From Trichostrongylus colubriformis (taxonomy: Eukaryota > Nematoda > Chromadorea > Rhabditida > Trichostrongylidae): 64,000 nucleotides of DNA. A program made the position numbers and the translations under genes. This document shows positions 48,004 to 59,270 of the stretch, one piece after another (within the stretch, counting starts at the first letter, position 1; each line of letters starts with the position of its first letter). A model generated the notes under the pieces. It did no database searches. It was not told where the DNA came from and worked only from the letters and a program-made list of their open reading frames with translations. The stretch covers positions 10,281,725-10,345,724 of the forward strand of contig OZ022260.1 in the NCBI GenBank assembly GCA_963978905.1, given 5' to 3'.

Positions 48004-49616
48004 GTGAGTGCTGCCGTAATCAGCACTGATGGGAGGTGTTTGACGATGTTTTGACTACACCCTTCAACACACAAGGGGTGTGGCCAAAACGCATTCAACG
48101 CCTCTCCACTTACATCGAATCTGACAGTTTTAACTCAAACGCACATGTCGCGATAAATTGTGAGCGGTGTTGCGACCACTACTGGAAGCAATGGTTCTGA
48201 TCCACTCATCAAAGAAGAAAAAGCGAACGAGAGGCTTTACTAACACCAAAAATGAGGCACCTTGAACACAGTCCTCGTACGAGTACTACAGCTTAGAAAC
48301 GACTCTTCACCTTGTTGTATCACTCATTGTCAGCTTTCAAAGATGTACCTGTTTCGTTCTCTCTTTACCATTAGAATTTCGGTGTGATGGTCCGAAAGCT
48401 TCCTTCGCCACGTAAACACCACGTTAGATATTGGCTCCTCCAATGCAGGTGTGATTCGGTTGGGTAGACGCGGCTTGGCGGAGTTCGAGCAGGCATAGCG
48501 TCGTGAGGATGCGCTTTGACGCCGCGACAAGGGTACAGCCTGAGCAGTTGTCCAAGGGACTACTTGCCCCAAGGAGGTAAGCGACTGATCTTATTATCGC
48601 GTGGTGTGCCTTCAAACGATTGCAGAATCTGCTCTTCACTTTCTGTAAATACTACCTTTAATGACGTCAAAGTTTACGATAACGAAATGGGACCAGCATT
48701 GCAGCACACCCGTCATCTTCATCTCAGGAATTCAAAAGTAAATCAAAGCTGTGTACTTTTTAATAAAGGAAGCGTATGGAAATGATAACACAAAGAAATC
48801 AGCTGATTTTTTCCACTTTTATGGGAGTTTAACGCTCAAAAACATGAGTATAGAAAACCCGTAAACGCCTCCTCTCCCATGGTTTCAAGAGAGCCTAGCA
48901 AACAGTGGTGCCCTGTGATATCTTGACATTGACACTCATAGTTAGTTTTTCGTTGGTCGTTCCTACGAGAACTGACCAACAGATGGATAGCACTACAGCG
49001 CCACGATACAAAATGAATCAACGCATGCACTCTATGCTTATACTGACTTTCAGCTTAGGTGTCGCGTTACACGTTTGCCAGTGAGATGAAAGTAAACTAT
49101 AGGTCAGTTTTCTCGAAAACAAGTACTTCTAGAAAGTAAGCCTGGAATCATGATAATGAAAGGATATGAACGAACTTAAAGGCTCCGATTGGTTGCTTTC
49201 GACATTTCCGTATCCAATTACCGATCTATTAGTAACCCAGTAAATATTATGACTCCTACTACATAAAGTGTGAAAGTTGGGGGCAGCTGTTCATCTTCCA
49301 AGTAGTTTTTTGGCCAGTCGCTTTCTTTTCAAGCACACCACCGCTTAACAATTCACAAGCACCGCTTTTGAAGCAACTCTATGCATATCCCCTTTCAACT
49401 CGCACCGTCGCTCCGGCGGACCATTCATTCCTTATTCCGTGTGCTTCTTTATTCGTTTACTTTATTGACCCAATATTTCCGAAGGGACTCATTAGTCACT
49501 GAGATTTTTCGTGGTACGTTATAATAGCACTATGATTTCGTTTGGTTATCACATCACTTTCATCCATACGAACAATACGGCACAGGAAAATAAAGACCAA
49601 AGTTTTAATCGCATAG
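48004..49616. other. intron/intergenic DNA with a foldback-family copy
   Basis: 48,400-48,640 is a one-armed copy of the 40,015 foldback repeat. No further exon of the preceding gene and no other gene could be supported; the C-terminal exon after 48003 was not identified. Confidence 0.4.
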
Positions 49617-50253
49617 ACTTACGCCATTTTCGACGCGCTTCACGAAGTACAGACTCCAACCAGGTGGCGGACAGCTCGTACTCTTGGAGGAAGGACCTCC
49701 CACTGAGGCGTATCAGCAACACCTTCGTAGTATAGATACGTCACTTCCGGGCGATACTTGCCCCAATCTCAGTTCAGTTCATCAATCTCGTTTCAGTTCA
49801 TTTAATTTGGCACAGATAGCCTATTCAGTGGACAAATGCTTTGATTTCAACGATTCGGCTGCCTTCACAACACAAGGTATACGCCCGACACGGCTTCAAC
49901 CGTAGCTACTATCATGAATGAAAGCAAAAGGGCTGACATCATCGCAATTTGGCGATATTCGCTCACAAAGTTTTAGTATTTCGAAATCTCAATGGCGCAG
50001 AGCCGCATGTGGAAGTGCGGCGCCGCAAAATCGCGAATACCAGTGACAGTCATGGGTACATTCTCAAGGTTTTATCAATGCTAAATACTCATCTACTTCC
50101 CATTCAATTCCTTACGTATCGCAAGCTCGAACAGAAGAAGCTAGTGCGGGAAGTGCTGCATTGGTGCCAGACATTGTTAAACCAGCATACCTGCCCCTTG
50201 CCTTTCATCGTGGAGCACTCCGGCAACAAATATATTTATTCTTCTTCAGATAG
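49617..50253 (+). CDS. unrecognised protein, two in-phase exons
   Basis: Exons about 49617-49876 (reading YRLQPGGGQLVLLEEGPPTE, then LPGDTCPNLSSVHQSRFSS and VDKCFDFNDSAAFTTQ) and 50069-50253 (reading GFINAKYSSTSHSIPYVSQ, EASAGSAALVPDIVKPAY, ending FFFR and TAG at 50251). The join G+GT is in phase, across donor acaag|gtatac and acceptor ctcaag. The first exon's left edge (gcatag at 49616) is uncertain. The product is S/T/P-rich without a recognised domain. It may continue from exons to the left. The next coding block starts at 50,418 on the same strand and could belong to the same gene if the TAG is spliced around. Confidence 0.42.
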
Positions 50254-50417
50254 GAGATAAAAACATTGAAATTTAAGGCTAACTGTAAATAGCTTCGTGT
50301 TTAACTCACTCCTGTCTAATTAGACTAATAATTGATAGCACAACGAAAACAAATGTGAAACTATAAATCAACCGCAGGAAGGAGCTGCGACAGAGATGGC
50401 CTCACGGATTACATGAG

Positions 50418-50735
50418 ATGAGCGACGGAGACATCGACTTGAACTCAGATAATACAAAAACCTATCTCTTTTCGCAATCAGCAGATCTTTACGTTGGATA
50501 TCTACCTTCCACGGGTGACCTAGCGGAAAGTCATACGAGCGGCACAGGAGAGGGGGACAAGCAGAATACAACAAAAATAACTACTTCTTCGATCCAATAC
50601 TGCAAAAATATTCAGTGCCACTTAGACAGTGACTCCCAGAACGAAACCAGAGGCTATCCTTCCTCTCTACAACACTTTACTACACGTACTCAACACATAA
50701 TACTATGGATTACTTGCTGTTTACTACTTGTATAA
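50418..50735 (+). CDS. unrecognised acidic S/T-rich protein with hydrophobic C-terminus
   Basis: 105-codon frame from an ATG, starting MSDGDIDLNSDNTKTYLF, with YVGYLPSTGDLAESHTSG in the middle, and ending in a short hydrophobic segment (HIILWITCCLLLV) just before TAA. The composition is protein-like: acidic, S/T/N/Q-rich, then a possible tail anchor. There is no family match. It may be a terminal exon of the preceding unit rather than a separate gene. Confidence 0.4.
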   Translation: MSDGDIDLNSDNTKTYLFSQSADLYVGYLPSTGDLAESHTSGTGEGDKQNTTKITTSSIQYCKNIQCHLDSDSQNETRGYPSSLQHFTTRTQHIILWITCCLLLV

Positions 50736-51247
50736 AATAGTAAACACATCACAGAGGGGGATTAAAGCTCTCTGCTTGACAGCAAGCGTTCCTAGGCTGC
50801 AACGGAGAGGCAAAGAGCACAGGCAGGTCTACCAAACGTATTACTGGACAGTACTACCGCAGAACATCGTCTCCCAGCATACATCGCTGGCTAAGTAAAC
50901 CACGTCCAATTCTGATTAAGCAAACCACGCCCAATTCTGGGTAAGATATGCTGTACAACAACGCGACAACTCGTCCGTAACTGTATATACACAACACACG
51001 GAGAAAAAAGGGGAGGCCCGTAGGAGTCGGTACTCCTCTGAATACCCGAGGAGAATGAGAAAAACCAGCTGCACGAACAGCACAAGAATCAAATAGAAAT
51101 AAGAACGTTGAAATTGTTTGCGACCAGATTAACATGGACCCATAGTAGGATCGAATAATCGAAGATGACAACCGGCTAAGCTTTTGAGAATGACGAGAAG
51201 GCAAATGATGAAAAGCTTTGGGAAATCTCTCGCAAGACAGGCTGTCG

Positions 51248-51358
51248 TTATCGAAGATCGATGATTTTCTCGTTGACAAAGTAGTCTGGAACGAAAACTC
51301 TTTTCGTTGGCTTCCGAAAGCATAGACGCACTTTCAACTTCTCCTTGTCGTCCCAGAT
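51248..51358 (-). CDS. candidate terminal exon of a minus-strand gene (possibly the Tudor gene)
   Basis: After a strong acceptor (actgcctctttcag, minus) the phase-0 frame reads IWDDKEKLKVRLCFRKPTKR, then VFVPDYFVNEKIIDLR and TAA (51248-51250). The residue mix suggests real coding, but the two other frames are also open here, so phase is not certain. It lies on the same strand and downstream of the Tudor exons at 55-57 kb. Confidence 0.45.
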   Translation of the reverse strand: MWDDKEKLKVRLCFRKPTKRVFVPDYFVNEKIIDLR

Positions 51359-52029
51359 CTGAAAGAGGCAGTGAAAAAACTCGCTTATCGACCAATCCCC
51401 AAACGAATTCACTGACAACTTATGATTGATGGGTAGGAGGGAAAAGTCCGACGTTAAAGTGTACACTTATAGAAATATTGACAAAAAAGTCTTCAAAAAG
51501 GCTCATGAGCTACGCTGAAAAGTGCAAACATGATTCAGGCAATGATGGGTCATAATGGAGTTACTAGGCAGAAATAAATTCATACTAGATGACCCTAGCC
51601 GATTTCCTTCATACGATGCGCGCCTCAGAAGTAACACCGGGGTTACACTTGCCTTTAGCAACGTTGGGAAACGGAAAGGCATCGCTGATTACAGTAATCC
51701 ACGCCCAATTCAATTCTAGAGCCGAGCACGAAGGGTGACAACCGAGGACCATCTAGTCACTTTAAATGATAGTTCGAAACAGATTTTCTTTCTCAAATTT
51801 TGATATTCTTTAAAGGCAGCATGAGGGGAAAGTCGGACGAAATGTAAAAGAAGTAGTGAATGTGAAAGTCGAGATGCCTAGTAACAGGACAGTGGAGAAA
51901 CAACGGATGGAATTGGCCAAAAACCCGAGAAATAGGACCCCCTTTCCACTGTGGATTCTGGCGAGGACGACCTGTCCGTCCAGAGGCGGGTAGTCCGAAC
52001 GAGATTCCCACTGGCTTGTTGCCAAATAA

Positions 52030-52290
52030 TCACAAGGGAATGTTTGGAAATACGACAACATCTACTTTTTAGAGTGAGCTTCAGGCTAAAACTGCGAAAG
52101 CGCGCCGCAAAACCTTCGATCCTGCCGCATCTCCTTGGCCGCTCCCACCCCAGTCAATCGGGAATCACGTCATCGGGAGGTGGGATCGTTTTATTCAAGA
52201 GGCGGAACAGTTGCGCGGTGCGGCTTTTTGCAATGTTTCTACAGCTCAGAGGGGCGCTTTTTTACAGGCATTTCGCCACAGATAGCCTTC
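52030..52290 (+). repeat. dispersed repeat, partner of 20,648-20,920
   Basis: Plus-strand copy sharing gagtgagctt, ctccttggccgctcccacc and tcgggaatcac with the minus strand at 20.7-20.9 kb; see that entry. Confidence 0.6.
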
Positions 52291-53104
52291 TTAGGCCCAA
52301 GACTACTATGTGTGTGACTTCTTGTAGGGATTTCTCCATTACCACATTACCCCTAATGCTGTCTTTAAGCAATCAATGCTTAGTCATTCAAGAACTATGA
52401 TCTTCAGACTTCAGCAAGGTTAGCATGAACATTCTCAATTCCGACGAAAACCAAATAATAATAAAACAATGATTGTTCCCAAAACCGAAAGATGAAGCAC
52501 AACTCATTAGGTCAGTCCTAAATCGAAGAATTATGTCGAAATAGTGCCGAGAGATTTCAGTGCGCTACTCAACATGCATGGTGGTCGATTTCGAGTACTC
52601 AAGGGCTTAAAAGGATTCAGCTGTCTCTCCGAAAGAATCATTCCCTGATTGATCTACTGCATTCCGCTTTCTAATTCTTCAAAAAACTGATTATTTGGTT
52701 TGACTAGAAGTTTGTCGAACATTTACTTGATCCCACCTACCGTGTACGCGGATAACTCGAAGAGGCTTGGTTTAAGATCTCAAATAACTCGGCTGTATGG
52801 CGACACTATCGTGGGAGCGGTTGCGCTATTGTGTGTAGTAATACTCGTGATGATCGACAATGAATGTGCACGTTTCGAAACTCGCATTGCATCCCGCACC
52901 CATCCCTCCATCTAGCGATGCAGAGGGGCACAAAAAGGAAAGAGTGAAAATGGGGTCTCATTTCTCGGGATTTTCGCCATTTTCCTTCATTCTTTTTTAC
53001 TGTTACATTGCTGACTCTCTTACTACCGTGAGCACCATTACATTCATATTCTCCAACTGTTACACAATCTGCCAAATTTACCCCTTGGGACGTCAACCTC
53101 CTCA

Positions 53105-53410
53105 ATCAAACTTGCGTGTGAGGCTACTTACGCCGGAGAATCGCGTGGCCGCCCGCGGCGAGCGGCGCGGCGGGTGCGAGTTCTAGTGGAAGGACATGGC
53201 AGCCTTCGAGTGAGGCAGTGTGGCATGGGTGGAGGAGGCACGGTGACATGGGTGGAGGAGGCAGTGTGGCATGGGTGGAAGCACAGAAGTGACGCACCTA
53301 CGCTCTGCCGTGCTCCCAAGCAGGGTCAAGCGTCCAGTTGAGGAAGATTTTCAAAAAATACGACCCCCCCCCAAAAAAAAAGGGGCCCCAATACGACCCC
53401 CCTCTCTCAA
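53105..53410 (+). repeat. C-tract dispersed repeat, with a minor tandem insert
   Basis: Starts gtgaggctacttacgccgga and ends with caagcagggtcaagcgtcca, then atacgaccccccccc. The same two ends occur reversed at 54,560-54,760. Between them this copy carries a tandem block (gtggcatgggtggaggaggc repeated about three times, 53,218-53,280). Frames across it are not treated as coding. Confidence 0.65.
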
Positions 53411-54356
53411 AAACCATAATTAAGCATTTGTCGATTAATTGCTCCACACCAATATACAACTAAATGGACACAAAAACCCGAAAAATATGTGATACAGGTG
53501 GGATTTCCAGTACTATACACTCAATATATAATCTATGAATCCTAGATTCCAGATCGCATCACGCTTCTACCTCATAATCGAACAATTTCAAACAATAATT
53601 CAGAATACTCTACACATCTGGAGAAGTTAAAGATCTCATATCAGGCGACGGCTGCGACGCGGCGATCACGATGGAGCGCGGTATCTTCCCCATACTAAAT
53701 TCCGACATTTTGGAAATAGTTCAAACTTTACCTAGAGCCCATCTTTCGAACAGCTGTAAACTGTTTTCCTAACAACTCCCTCAGACCTATCCATTGCCCG
53801 TTTGCTTTCCCCAATGGTTGCTAAGTTCTCGATATGGGTTTCCAGATGAGGATTTGATGAGGAAAATTTCGAAGTGTTTCACGGAAATGGCCACAACTTC
53901 CTTCAAACTTAACCATATGAGTTCGTTTTGGTGAAGCAGGGTCTGCTAGGTTGTCGCTTTCGAATGACTACCTAAACTATGTCATATCTCTAAAACGAAG
54001 GAAGAAACCTTCAGAAAAGCCAGTTGAGGAAAGCTTTTTTTGCCGAATTTGCGAGATATTCCCAAGATTCTTCAGAAAAATTGATTTATTGTTACTGAAA
54101 TTTCTCTAGTATGCATCCTTCGCTCTGGAAGGCCTAGTAGGAGGGCAAGAAGCGTCGGTCAACTTCTCTCTGGGATGCGCCATGCATGAGGATGTCATCC
54201 ACATTCTCAATGAATACAAACCTTTTTGCGGTTTGTATAGTGGCTGCTAACACGAGATTACGTACTTGCAATCGTAGTAATATATGAAGAAAGTCCATAT
54301 CAGCTAATTTTCCGTTTTCATCCCAATGTTTTTGCAGTGTCCATCCACGGTGGTAC

Positions 54357-54508
54357 CTGTTGATAGATATCGCTTTCCACGGCTATCGGTGAACTCCGGA
54401 GGTGTCTCTGTACGTGGTTTCGGTGTCAGCGGACCAACGAAAGGTCTATTGGCGTTGACCGGTTTCGTTGCAGATCGCGCCATGCATGAGGTTTCCATGA
54501 TGATTAAG
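54357..54508 (-). CDS. candidate coding exon on the Tudor-gene strand
   Basis: Minus strand, after aactaatttag: reads IMETSCMARSATKPVNANR, then PFVGPLTPKPRTETPPEF and GKRYLSTG to donor caacag|gtacca. The P/T/K-rich linker-like composition suits a disordered part of a multi-domain protein. The next candidate upstream exon (54746-54803: CDRVLHMELLDEQWVARLG, after tttcatag) ends in phase 0 while this one needs two carried bases, so at least one boundary is wrong. Placement in the Tudor gene is inference. Confidence 0.4.
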
Positions 54509-54559
54509 CTAAATTAGTTTCAGGTACCAACCTAATTAGTCAGTTTTATCATTTCTTCC

Positions 54560-54745
54560 CTTACACTTTAGACCTTCTGCGTGAGAACTTCTGTTGATCC
54601 CCCCCCCATCCTAGCGGACCAAATACGACCCCCCCCCCCCGTTGAGGATTCTTCAACGGAGGCTTGACCCTGCTCCCAAGGGCAATCGATTCGCAAGTCG
54701 TACTGGTGGTGCCGCGAAGCGATTTTCCGGCGTAAGTAGCCTCAC
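54560..54745 (-). repeat. C-tract dispersed repeat, reversed copy
   Basis: Reverse strand begins gtgaggctacttacgccgga and runs through ttgggagcagggtcaagcct to a gggggg tract and tcgtatttggtcc. It is homologous to 53,105-53,410 and, in its ends, to 42,100-42,450. Its edge coincides with the donor of the 54746-54803 candidate exon, so that splice site may be repeat-derived. Confidence 0.65.
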
Positions 54746-54899
54746 CCCCAATCTTGCGACCCACTGCTCATCGAGCAGCTCCATGTGTAGCACGCGATCG
54801 CACCTATGAAAATCGCTTACTTAGTTTATCCAGCCCTTAATAATTACAGAAGTTGTCGTGAGCTTATATAACACAACATCACAAAGCGTTCGGCATAAT

Positions 54900-55140
54900 A
54901 AAACACCTCTGGATGTATCACGCATTCCAGCTCCATTCAGAAGAGTAGTGACATTTGGATGCCATTCCACTTATGTATACAGTTACTAACAGGAACGGCC
55001 TATGTACAACTCAAAATGTTTGAACGACAAAAAAGGAGGCTTTGCCAGACTGGATTCTATCCCCGGCCCAGTTATCACCCCAGATCCTGCGTTTGATAGC
55101 GAGCTCTAGCTCTGAGTCACTCCAGCTGACACATTCGTCA
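54900..55140 (-). repeat. tRNA-like SINE candidate
   Basis: The reverse strand reads gagtgactcagagctagagc (A-box-like) and ggggatagaatccagtc (B-box-like). The part at 54,910-54,960 matches 39,600-39,650. It lies between exons of the Tudor gene. Confidence 0.45.
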
Positions 55141-55306
55141 ATCAAAAACAATTACTGATACAGTACCAGATACAAATCAAAAACGGATACAAGTATAAAA
55201 GTATGTATGAGGAGACACGTACAGATAGAGATATGTAAGGACGGCCGATTGCACGGGTTGGAATAAACTGACTTACGATTTCAAGACGTTACCATCAAAT
55301 ACTCAC

Positions 55307-57301
55307 CTTATCTTCGATCTCCGCCGACAACGATTCGGATGGCGCTGTCGTGAAAGCTTCTGCCATTCGTTTGCACTCTTCCACAAGATCAGGGCGTCTC
55401 TGGAACTAGCTTAGAGTGAATGACAATTCGTAGCAATCACTCTAAGAAAGTACTAGATTCGAGATAAACCCAAAATTTGTCAAAAATTGAAGTCAATCTA
55501 GCCCAAAGACATCGAAGCTTGATCAAAGGCAATTAATTTCCACATTCGTCAGACTTGTTTCTATTTAATTCGCGTTTACCGTAATTTGAATTACTATGAA
55601 ATGCGCAAGAAAAAAGTGTCAGTTTCAGCTTAAAATAGTTTTGGTCCATTTCAAGGTTCATATAAAAGTAGGTGATACTTGTTATAATGGGGCTTATTAC
55701 CTTGAACAACCGAAAATCGGATTAACTGAACACTAATTATCAATCACACAAAGAGGTTCCTTCCCTAACACTTGCATTGTTATAGGCTACGGAATTTCAG
55801 CATCGAAAACAAACTCAGAAACATCGAATTTGAAAAGCTGGGACGGGAAATGGTTCCCAAAAACACGGAAAAGTTAACGCTTCACAACAAAATTCGCTCA
55901 CCCCATGAAAAATATCGAAGCATCCTATAGTGCAACATACGGCAAAGGGAGGTTTATGGTAGTAACTGTGCAGTGGTAAAACTTGTTCCTTTGATATTGT
56001 AACAGTTTTTCCAACGTCAATAAGGAACACGTCCAACGTTGAGACCTGTACATGCAAAGTACACAGATACTAAGCAAATTATATTGTTATATCAAATGTT
56101 ATGCTGCTTCAATACTATCATATTATACACTTGCAACATCTTATACCATAATGCAAGTACTCACCGCGTCATTCATTATAGAAGTACACACCACACCTCG
56201 TTGCCACTGACGCTCAAACCAGACAGCTGCTCCATCACCTTTCAACCATAGCTGCGGTCGCGCAAACTCCAATTCGCCTTTGTAATCGTCTCTAAAGAAA
56301 CGAAACTTTCTATATTAAATTGCGGTGCTACGGTAGTTACGGGGGGGGAGGGGGGAGGGGGATCAGTGCACTCTGCTTTGCGTCTCTAACGCTATGGCTA
56401 GAGCGCAGAGAAGTAATACGCTAGCCGAATCGTGTTTGAATTCTGTATAGTAACGATTCTGATGAAGCAAATTTGTGCTTTCTTTGTATCCTATGTTAGC
56501 CTAAGCCTTAAGGGAGGAGATTGCCTCCCCCTGGGCTTTTGCGAATACGCCTAAGTGGTTGTTTAGTCTAACTGAAGCGAATTTTTCGTAATAATTGGAG
56601 AATAATTCAGTCGTTTTCTCAGTTAATTTGCTATATCTAGGCATATAATAACCTTGAGAGTGCCTACAAACACAACATGGGTGCGAGTTATGCTTTTGTC
56701 GAGTGCCCCCCCCCCTCCAGTAACACCAAAATCCTACCAGCGAAAGTTGTAAATACAAACAAAAATTCGGTGGAACTTCATGCTTACCCGGACCCATTCA
56801 GCCACTCAGTCTGATAGGTGTGGCACCAATACAAAGTTCTCTGCTTCATATTTCACTCCTTCCACCCCATTCTACAGTTATGAAGGACAAGTTTACTGAG
56901 TCCATCGACATCTTTGGCATACCCCACTCTATGACCATACGCGGTGCACCATTAGACGTTCCCATCCATGCGACTTTGGTAGTTAAATAAATTGTAATTG
57001 CCATATTGCAAAGGTTAGCAGCAAATGTCTGCAGGTGAATATGTGACAATGGAGCCCCAGATACAAATTTAGTGTCACCCGTTCAAATTTCACTAAATGA
57101 GTAGAAACATTTACTAAAGCTCCAACAACATTATACAACTGGTACAAAACTCATACTACACTTATACTAAACAGATGTATAACAAATTCAAGGAAAAAAA
57201 AAAACGAACCGCAACTGAGCAAGCATGTCCTGATACTGCTCTTCTTCACTTTCAAACCGCACGTAAAACTCATCCAATGCGACAAAGTGTGTGAGTTTTA
57301 C
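55307..57301 (-). CDS. extended Tudor domain protein, core exons
   Basis: Four minus-strand exons join in phase: 57210-57301, 56165-56291, 55902-56045 and 55307-55399, with consensus donors and acceptors (atttcag, ttctttag, atgtacag, gttccag). The product reads THFVALDEFYVRFESEEEQY (the N-terminal part of an extended Tudor fold), DDYKGELEFARPQLWLKGD, AAVWFERQWQRGVV (first Tudor strands), VFLIDVGKTVTISKEQVLPL (the DxG-type strand and following loop), PPFAVCCTIG (the SN-like continuation), then an E-rich helix. One Tudor domain is complete. Aromatic-cage residues look only partly conserved (W/F in VWFERQW, V in place of the usual Y in DVG), so methyl-arginine binding is not certain. Nematode relatives to compare are small-RNA and germ-granule eTudor proteins such as RSD-6, SIMR-1 or EKL-1. 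The upstream introns are packed with transposons. Start and end are outside this block. Confidence 0.82.
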
Positions 57302-57339
57302 CTGAAATGTGAAATGCATGCATGATCCCAGGGTGGGGG

Positions 57340-57435
57340 TCGGTAGGTCGAATTTCCGCTTGCGGCGTCGCACTCGCGAAGTCGTTTGGGTTTGCGCTCA
57401 AGACGCAGTGGGCTGGTGCCGTAAGGGACCTTTAG
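57340..57435 (+). repeat. dispersed repeat family copy
   Basis: gtcggtaggtcgaatttccg, cggcgtcgcactcgcg, gctcaagacgcagtgggctg: same family as 23,170, 46,535 and (reversed) 61,190. It borders the Tudor exon at 57301 on its intron side. Confidence 0.7.
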
Positions 57436-57530
57436 GGATTGTACCAGTTTTCGGCAACATATTGTGGATTAGAATTCCCGAAGACTGCAATATGAGCTCT
57501 CCATTCTCCTTCGAAGGTAGTAAAGGCATA

Positions 57531-59111
57531 CAGTGTGTCCCAAAAGTATAGGTCCACCCTATTTTTCATCCATATCCCCAGAATGGACCAGGGATTCCTT
57601 TCCAAATTTTTATCTGTGGTACCTGATCACTAAAGCCATCAAACGCCTGAGTAAAATTGGAGACATAAAATTGCAAAATTTTATTTGCTTTTTTTTCAAA
57701 AATAAGGGTGTCCCAAAAGTATAGGTCCACTCAGTCTTTCCGCCTTGCTTCCATTGAAAGGTAAGTTGTGAAGTGGATGTGCTGACGCATCCTTCTAAGA
57801 TTTACTCTACAGTGCCATGCCACGCGGTACGCATTCATCCGAGTACGAAAAAGGGCAAATTCTGGCCTACAAGGATGTGGGACTCAGCAATCGCAAAATT
57901 TATGCGAAGATGGGCCTATCCTACAACTTGATCAACAGCTTCAGTCGCAACATGGACCTGTACGGAACTCAAAAGAGAAGTGGAAGACCGCAGAAGCTTT
58001 CTGAGAGGCAGAAGCGTCGGATTCTCAACGCTGCGTCCAATTCTAGAAAGGGTGTTTGTCGGCTGTGCAGGGAACTGGCACCTAATGTATGTATGTACCA
58101 CTGTTTATATGGTAGTAAATTACTTTCTAGAACGTCCTGATATGCCCTGGAATCCATACGATGCGTGATGAATAGTATCCTGCTCTTACCAAAGCGAGAG
58201 AAGGCGGCATAAACCATAACATTACCACCAGTAAATCCGCGCCTCGAGAAGTGGCGCGGCTCCTTCCTCAAATCCTTCCAGTGACTTTCCAAGCCATCGG
58301 GTTCATCCAATTTTGACTTTTCTCATCAAAAAAGATACCGGCAACGCTATTACTGATACGCCGTAAGCTACACTACGTCAGTAATGTAACCCTGCAGGCT
58401 ACCTCATCCCATTGATGCGTCCAGCTGACATTCTACTTGGCAAAATGGATTCAAGCCTCTTCGTGCGCCCTCGTGAGGTATGGCGTGAACGAAAACCGTA
58501 TTCGCTCGATGTGAGGAGACGACTTGAGCAGACGGTGCACAGTGCTTTTCGATACAGTAGGTGCCAGTTTCCTGCACAGCCGACAAACACCCTTTCTGAA
58601 ATTAGACGCAGCGTTGAGGATCCGACGCTTCTGCCTCTCAGAATGCTTCTACAGCCTTCCACTTCTCTTTTTCGTTCCGTACAGGTCCATGGTGCAACAG
58701 AAGGTGCTGATAAAATTGTGGGATAGGCCCATCTTCTCAGAAATTTTGAGATTGCTGAGTCCCACATCTTTGTAGGCCAGAATTTGTCCTTTTTCGTACT
58801 CGGATGAATGCGTACCGCGTGGCATGGCACTGTAGAGTGAATCTCAGAAGGATGCGTCAACACATTTACTTCACAACTTACCTTTCGATGGAAGCAAGGC
58901 GGAAAGACTGAGTGGACCTATACTTTTGGGACACCCTTATTTTTGAAAAAAAAGCAAATAAAATTTTGCAATTTTATGTCTTCAATTTTACTGAGGCGTT
59001 TGATCGCTACAGTGATCAGGCACCACAGATAAAAATTTGGAAAGGAATCGCTGGTCCATTCTGGAGATATGGATGAAAAGTAGGGTGGACCTATACTTTT
59101 GGGACACACTG
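57531..59111 (-). mobile_element. Tc3-like transposon with its 5' end duplicated in inverted orientation
   Basis: 1,581 bp flanked by TA (57529-30, 59112-13), with termini CAGTGTGTCCCAAAAGTATA / inverse, close to the Tc3 type. Each arm (about 560 bp) contains a second gtgtcccaaaagtatagg copy about 185 bases in, like the two transposase-binding sites of Tc3. The minus strand carries the transposase from about 58,830 (PRGTHSSEYEKGQILAYKDV, SKSTVHRLLKSSPHIER) through WKDLRKEPRHFSRRGF and GGNVMVYAAFSRFGK to YQDVLESNL at about 58,100, with frameshifts and stops. Instead of the C-terminus the element then continues into an inverted copy of its own N-terminal end (57,817-58,095 plus). No second half of the DDE domain is present; it cannot encode a working enzyme. 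Confidence 0.9.
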
Positions 59112-59270
59112 TAGCTATCACTGCTTCTACTGTACTTGAGGTTGTTGTTGATTGTTGTGACATCTTGATAGGTTTCGTCAGCCGTTAAAGCTCATGAAGA
59201 AACTTATATGGATCACAGAAATGGACACTGCAGAATGAAACAGAACAATAACATTTGAATTATCTTTAAG

